Assembly (NCBI GenBank): GCA_947304585.1
Contig: CAMZBI010000005.1
Coordinates: 19,643 to 83,642 of the forward strand
Length of the DNA stretch: 64,000 bases
Source of the DNA: an uncultured Clostridia bacterium
Lineage (GTDB): Bacteria > Bacillota > Clostridia > UBA1212
Reading direction: 5' to 3'
The notes below the pieces were generated by a model. It saw only the letters and a program-made list of their open reading frames with translations. It ran no database searches and had not been told where the DNA came from. Of this stretch, positions 60,532 through 64,000 are shown in pieces. The number at the start of each line of letters is the position of its first letter. Position 1 is the first letter of the stretch. The position numbers were made by a program, and so were the translations under genes.

Positions 60532-60590
60532 TGCCGGGCGCAGCTCTCACTGCATTCACTTTCGGTATTTGGAAATTGAGCAATATCTGA
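60504..60590 (+). other. Frame-shifted second copy of the terminal helix, with GGGTTTC heptamer
   Basis: At 60505 the upstream gene reads GGT TTC in frame; one base back the heptamer GGGTTTC (60504-60510) would allow a -1 slip to GGG TTT. The -1 frame then encodes PVGATMVMPGAALTAFTFGI and KLSNI, stop at 60588, clearly homologous to the in-frame PVGAILLGAALTAAAYGIWR just upstream (about 60400-60470). Either a -1 frameshift makes a longer protein, or a recent indel broke the gene, or it is a sequencing error. Confidence 0.55.
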
Positions 60591-60648
60591 ATGCGCAGTT
60601 ATTGACAGAACAGTCGGAAACCGGATCGTGAAACGGTTCGGCGAAGAA

Positions 60649-60670
60649 TGACGGGTCAAGCCCGTTTTTA
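60649..60670 (+). terminator. Terminator after the island
   Basis: ACGGG-TCAAG-CCCGT followed by TTTTAT. Short but well placed; it separates the island from the DUF5711 gene. Confidence 0.65.
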
Positions 60671-60762
60671 TCAGGGGTCATTACAGGCCCCTCCATTGTA
60701 TTTCAAGCTTTGCGGTGGTAAAATAAACCTTGTCATTTCCGGGGGAAAAGGAGCGGAAAAAA

Positions 60763-62004
60763 GTGCCAGACGAAGGATCCGGGAAAGCGGACAATCGCAG
60801 AATCGTAACTGCCAAAGAAATGGAGCGAAGACTTCGGGCCGCAAACCGGAAGAAGTTCTTTCTTCGCGCCGCGTTTTTGTTGGCGTGCGCTGCGGTGATC
60901 GCAGGAATCGTTTTTCTGACTGTTACCCTCGTGAATGTCATTAAAAACCGCGTTAAAAGCGCGGATTCGGACAGATATTACTGCTCCGCCTACCAGCTTG
61001 AAAACGTTGGCAACGGCGAGGTGGTAAGCACCGGAGAGGACATTTTTGTTCTGCGGGACGGAGTGCTTTCCTGTGTAAAGAATACAGGGGCGACCCTTTG
61101 GAACGAGACCCTTGGCGAGAGCGGGATCAGAATGTTGCCGTACAAGAACGGCATAGCTGTTTATGCCGTAGGCGGTAAATACTTGAGGTGCTTTACAGAG
61201 GCCGGTCTTGCCTGGGAAAGAATCGAGGAAGAACCAATCTCTTTTGCTGTGCTCAACCCGGAGTCGTCGAACGCTCTCCTGTGTACGGAGCCTGAGGGAT
61301 CCTCTTCACGGATCGTCTATTTTTCCACGAAAAACGCCAAAGCCGCTTCCGAGACGCTCCTCGAAAAGAACTATTCGTCAAACCATGTGATAGGAGCCGC
61401 TATTTCTCCGGGAGGGAAGAGCATTGCCGTTACGGAGATATCGGACGGAGGGGAAGCCGCTGCCACCAGGGTGTCGGTCATTGACGTCTCTTCCGGGAGA
61501 AGCTTTTTTTCGAAAGTAGTTGAAGAAGAGGTTTGCCCCTACTGCACGTTTGCCGGAGAGACCCGTCTGGTCTGCGCGGGGCGCAAGAACGTGTACCTTG
61601 TGGACAAAATAGATAAGAACAACGCCCGTTCAGCCAGGTTTTCAAGCCTGATGTCTCTCGGGGATACGGGCAGCGACGTGCTGTGCCTTCTTGCGGTGGA
61701 CACAAAAATTGCGGTATCCTACGGAGGAGACGGCAGATCCGACATTAGGATCTTTGACCTTGGCAACGGCAGCGAAAGGTCGTTTACCGTTCCGAGAAAC
61801 GTAAAGGAATTTCTGAAGTGCGGCAGCGACGTGTTCGTGTGCTGCACACAGGCCGATTTCATGGTCTATGATTTTGAAGGAAACAAGCTGAGCGTTTGCG
61901 AAGAAAAGCTTGACATTGAGACTGTCAACGGAGACGAAAACGGACATTTCGTGCTGAACGGGATTTACGGAACAGTGATCGTCGAAGTCAAGACGGCGGA
62001 ATAA
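60763..62004 (+). CDS. DUF5711 family membrane-anchored beta-propeller-like protein
   Basis: 413 residues from a GTG at 60763, 8 bases after AAAGGAG; the open frame begins at a TTG at 60730 with no ribosome site. A basic cytoplasmic start, one transmembrane helix (about 38-62: AAFLLACAAVIAGIVFLTV), then a large extracellular region built of repeated beta blades (VSTGEDIFVLRDGVLSCVKN, YKNGIAVYAVGGKYLRCF, HVIGAAISPGGKSIAV). This is the DUF5711 pattern, which commonly neighbours cvpA in Clostridia. Function unknown. Confidence 0.82.
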   Translation: MPDEGSGKADNRRIVTAKEMERRLRAANRKKFFLRAAFLLACAAVIAGIVFLTVTLVNVIKNRVKSADSDRYYCSAYQLENVGNGEVVSTGEDIFVLRDGVLSCVKNTGATLWNETLGESGIRMLPYKNGIAVYAVGGKYLRCFTEAGLAWERIEEEPISFAVLNPESSNALLCTEPEGSSSRIVYFSTKNAKAASETLLEKNYSSNHVIGAAISPGGKSIAVTEISDGGEAAATRVSVIDVSSGRSFFSKVVEEEVCPYCTFAGETRLVCAGRKNVYLVDKIDKNNARSARFSSLMSLGDTGSDVLCLLAVDTKIAVSYGGDGRSDIRIFDLGNGSERSFTVPRNVKEFLKCGSDVFVCCTQADFMVYDFEGNKLSVCEEKLDIETVNGDENGHFVLNGIYGTVIVEVKTAE

Positions 62005-62076
62005 ACAGTTAAGGGACCTTCAGGAGAGACAAATATCCCCGGAAGGTCTTGGTATCATTTTTTATGAGGTGATGAT

Positions 62077-62757
62077 ATGCCAACAGTTGCTTCTATTATT
62101 TTCGACCTTTTGATGGTAGGACTCGTTGTCGCTGCGGTCTTCATTGGCAAAAAGATGGGACTCCTGAGAATGGTCTTTATTCTCAGCATAGTTTTTATAG
62201 CGTCTCTTATCGCAAGATTTTCGATGCCTCTCGTGAACTCCGCTCTGACGTCCCTTAAAGTGGGTGAATCGGTGAAGACGTCTGTTTCCGATACTATTAA
62301 CGGGTGGATCGATGAGGACGCCAATATCAGCTTCGACGGGGTCGTGGAAAAAATGGGCCTGCCGAAGGAGATCGCCGGTGCTGCCGAAAAAGCCATTGAA
62401 GGCATAAAAGACGAGACCGGAGCGCAGCTGGCCGACAAAATCTCAACCTATGTTGCCGACGCCACGGTAAAACTTGCCAGCTATATAATTGTGGCGCTGA
62501 TCGTAATAATAATTCTGGTGGTGATATCCCTGCTCACAAAACTTGTCCAGAAGATCCCTGTCGTTGGGGCCGTGAACTCGGTGGGCGGTATTATTGTTGG
62601 CGTTCTGGCGGCTCTTGTCATCGTGTTCCTGATCTGTATTTTTGCCAGCAGTCTGGGACTTGCGGCAACTTCAGGCATTTTGGCGGATATTGCCCATAAA
62701 TCATTTATAATCAAATTCCTCAGCTCGATGGGAGTTATAAACGGTATCATCCAATGA
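62077..62757 (+). CDS. CvpA family membrane protein
   Basis: 226 residues. Four helices in the CvpA order: MPTVASIIFDLLMVGLVVAAV, LRMVFILSIVFIASLIARF, then VKLASYIIVALIVIIILVVI and VNSVGGIIVGVLAALVIVFL. A longer loop of about 70 residues between helices 2 and 3 is typical of clostridial members. CvpA is implicated in colicin V export and envelope homeostasis. GAGGTGAT precedes the ATG. Overlaps the next gene by 4 bases. Confidence 0.9.
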   Translation: MPTVASIIFDLLMVGLVVAAVFIGKKMGLLRMVFILSIVFIASLIARFSMPLVNSALTSLKVGESVKTSVSDTINGWIDEDANISFDGVVEKMGLPKEIAGAAEKAIEGIKDETGAQLADKISTYVADATVKLASYIIVALIVIIILVVISLLTKLVQKIPVVGAVNSVGGIIVGVLAALVIVFLICIFASSLGLAATSGILADIAHKSFIIKFLSSMGVINGIIQ

Positions 62758-63743
62758 AAAGAATTGCAGTTGTTTTGACGGCTCTTCTGCTGTTATTTAC
62801 AATATCCGCATGCAGGGACCGCAATACGATATACGAAAGAAAATCACCTGTCTACCTGGACACCCCCGCGCCATATGAGGAGAGGTCCTGGGACGTGACT
62901 GCCACTGAGGAACCTGCCTCTCCGACGCCCATCGTGACCGAAGAGGAGACGCCAAGTCTTCCCTTCAAGTTCACCGGATACGCCTACTGCGTTATAAACG
63001 GAAGCACAGGGGAGATCCTCATTGGCGAAAACGTTCATACGAGGAACTATATCGCCAGCATAAGCAAGCTCCTTACCGTACTGACGGCTCTTGACTGGCT
63101 CTCCACGTCGGAAAACGTGACTGTTCAGCCCGGCTGGCTTGATTTTATCAGAAGTTCCGGCGGCATCGACTCCTTTGGGCTGCTGGAGGGAAAGGCCTAC
63201 AACGTAAATGACCTTGTGGTGATGGCCCTTGTAAGGTCCTTCGGAGATGCGGCAGTGGTCCTGGGCAAGGCAACAGAGGAGCGGTCCGGCCGCAATTTCA
63301 TTGACCTGATGAACGAAAAGGCGCTGCTCTTCGGCATGGACGGCAGCCACTTCGACAATGAGATAGGCCTGGACATCGGCGATAACTTTTTCAACAACTA
63401 CTCCACCGCATCCGACGCCGCAAAACTCATGGCTGAGGCGCTGAAAAACGAGACGGTCATGAAGGCCTGCTGCGGCAAGGATATAAAGATCTCGACAGGC
63501 TCTGTCCTCAATAACACAAGCGCATTTCTCAGCCAGCCGAAGGACGGGGCGTCCTACACCATTATCGGCGGAAAGACAGGCTACACAAAAGCTGCAGGGT
63601 CAAATCTTGCGGTCGCAGTGCGGAGCAACATAACGGGTACGGTATTTGTGGTGGCATATCTTCACGGGATAGGAATGAACGTACTGGGCGGCGAGATCGA
63701 TAATATGCTGGAGTATCTAATTGCCAAAGAAGCGGGGAGATAG
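62754..63743 (+). CDS. D-alanyl-D-alanine carboxypeptidase-like (S11/DacA family) lipoprotein
   Basis: 329 residues, starting in an ATGA overlap with cvpA. Lipoprotein-like signal (LFTISACRD). Active-site S102-I-S-K105 in ASISKLL and K274-T-G in GGKTGYTKAAGSN are intact, but the second motif, normally SGN (SxN), reads S162-F-G-D. It should act on peptidoglycan pentapeptides at the membrane surface; loss of the SxN asparagine raises doubt about full activity. A hairpin-repeat array begins at its stop codon. Confidence 0.88.
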   Translation: MKRIAVVLTALLLLFTISACRDRNTIYERKSPVYLDTPAPYEERSWDVTATEEPASPTPIVTEEETPSLPFKFTGYAYCVINGSTGEILIGENVHTRNYIASISKLLTVLTALDWLSTSENVTVQPGWLDFIRSSGGIDSFGLLEGKAYNVNDLVVMALVRSFGDAAVVLGKATEERSGRNFIDLMNEKALLFGMDGSHFDNEIGLDIGDNFFNNYSTASDAAKLMAEALKNETVMKACCGKDIKISTGSVLNNTSAFLSQPKDGASYTIIGGKTGYTKAAGSNLAVAVRSNITGTVFVVAYLHGIGMNVLGGEIDNMLEYLIAKEAGR

Positions 63744-64000
63744 TGCGGCGAAAGCGCCGCAAGTGAGGCGGAGCGGAGCTCCGCAGTGATGCGGCTGACG
63801 CCGCAGTGAAAAGTAATCAGTAGCGGCTTTGCCGCGATCACTCGAGCCGCAGGCTCGCACCACTCGGCGCGTGCGCCGCACCACTAGAGACGAAGTCGCG
63901 TTGCAGCGCCGCACCACTAGCGACGAAGTCGCGCTGTAGAGCGCCTCACTCGAGCCGCAGGCTCGCACCACTCGGCGCGTGCGCCGCACCACTAGAGACG
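63744..64000. repeat. Array of short GC hairpins with TCACT/AGTGA spacers, continuing beyond the window
   Basis: A chain of small palindromes (GCGGCTTTGCCGC, GAGCCGCAGGCTC, GGCGCGTGCGCC, GACGAAGTC) separated by AGTGA, GATCACTC, GCACCACTC or GCACCACTAG. The block GAGCCGCAGGCTC-GCACCACTC-GGCGCGTGCGCC occurs twice (from about 63844 and about 63952). Same plan as at 43.6-43.8 kb. The open frames across it are low-complexity and not called. Confidence 0.9.

Noticed and set aside
51686..60590. Type VI secretion cluster
   Set aside because: Kinase, phosphatase, FHA and a Clp-like ATPase are present, but there is no sheath, Hcp, VgrG, baseplate or membrane-complex gene, and the host looks Gram-positive.
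63717..63992. Minus-strand open frame of 91 codons
   Set aside because: Low-complexity Arg/Ser/Val-rich translation of the hairpin array.
1..64000. tRNA or rRNA genes
   Set aside because: No T-arm GGTTCGAATCC-type sequence with a cloverleaf or rRNA signature was found in any intergenic region; the only structural RNA recognised is rnpB.

Overview
The window looks like chromosome from an anaerobic, Gram-positive-type bacterium of the Clostridia (Bacillota), probably a gut or rumen lineage. The evidence is: SpoVS and YmdB side by side, an HrcA/CIRCE site in front of hsp20, consensus sigma-A promoters (TTGACA-N17-TATAAT), AGGAGG ribosome binding sites, a class-A RNase P RNA, lipoproteins with SPII signals, NrdR, and large surface proteins with C-terminal membrane anchors. 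Base composition is moderately GC-rich, with clearly AT-richer islands (the Fic gene near 7.5-8.8 kb, and parts of 41-43 and 51-60 kb). No tRNA, rRNA, CRISPR array, transposase or integrase was recognised.

Layout. 0-3.7 kb: NfeD-like and SPFH membrane proteins, then a TopB-type topoisomerase. 4.1-7.4 kb: a P-type cation ATPase and MntP, a likely Mn/Ca efflux pair. 7.5-8.9 kb: an AT-rich insert with a Fic protein under repeated operator-like boxes, and a stump of a DUF262 gene. 9-10.7 kb: proS. 10.8-19.4 kb: a run of secreted or surface genes (GH99-like enzyme; a 1532-residue protein with an extremely cysteine-rich N-terminus) followed by a flavin-reductase-like gene and an unknown gene. 19.7-24.3 kb: gapA, an Ig-like surface protein on the minus strand, and CIRCE-controlled hsp20. 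24.5-29.3 kb: a radical SAM protein, DUF4416, a YjbR-EVE fusion and a membrane-anchored GNAT protein. 29.4-34.1 kb: the potABCD polyamine importer with a long leader and a small coupled membrane peptide. 34.1-34.8 kb: stacked tandem repeats. 34.9-37.9 kb: CPBP protease, ymdB, spoVS and pgeF.

38.0-42.1 kb (minus strand): a Fur-family-controlled zinc or manganese ABC importer with two accessory genes, behind a perfect palindromic operator. 42.1-43.4 kb: an AAA/DUF4143 ATPase. 43.5-43.8 kb: a hairpin-repeat array. 43.9-48.0 kb: a solute-binding lipoprotein, lspA, rluD-like and ispD. 48.1-48.5 kb: rnpB. 48.5-50.1 kb: degenerate repeats, nrdR and a membrane protein. 50.2-51.5 kb: a trehalase-like enzyme. 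51.7-60.6 kb: a co-directional island encoding a coiled-coil protein, an FHA/zinc-ribbon protein, a radical SAM activase, a ClpB-like AAA+ ATPase, a PP2C phosphatase, a Ser/Thr kinase and a polytopic membrane protein. 60.8-63.7 kb: DUF5711, CvpA and a D-Ala-D-Ala carboxypeptidase-like lipoprotein. A second hairpin-repeat array runs off the right end.

Two signals stand out beyond ordinary annotation. First, the octamer CATTGGCG/CGCCAATG occurs at least 35 times in 64 kb (about 2 expected), in all reading frames and in intergenic DNA, but not once between 50.2 and 63.0 kb. Second, that gap contains the 51.7-60.6 kb phospho-signalling/AAA+ island, which I regard as the best candidate for an undescribed system.
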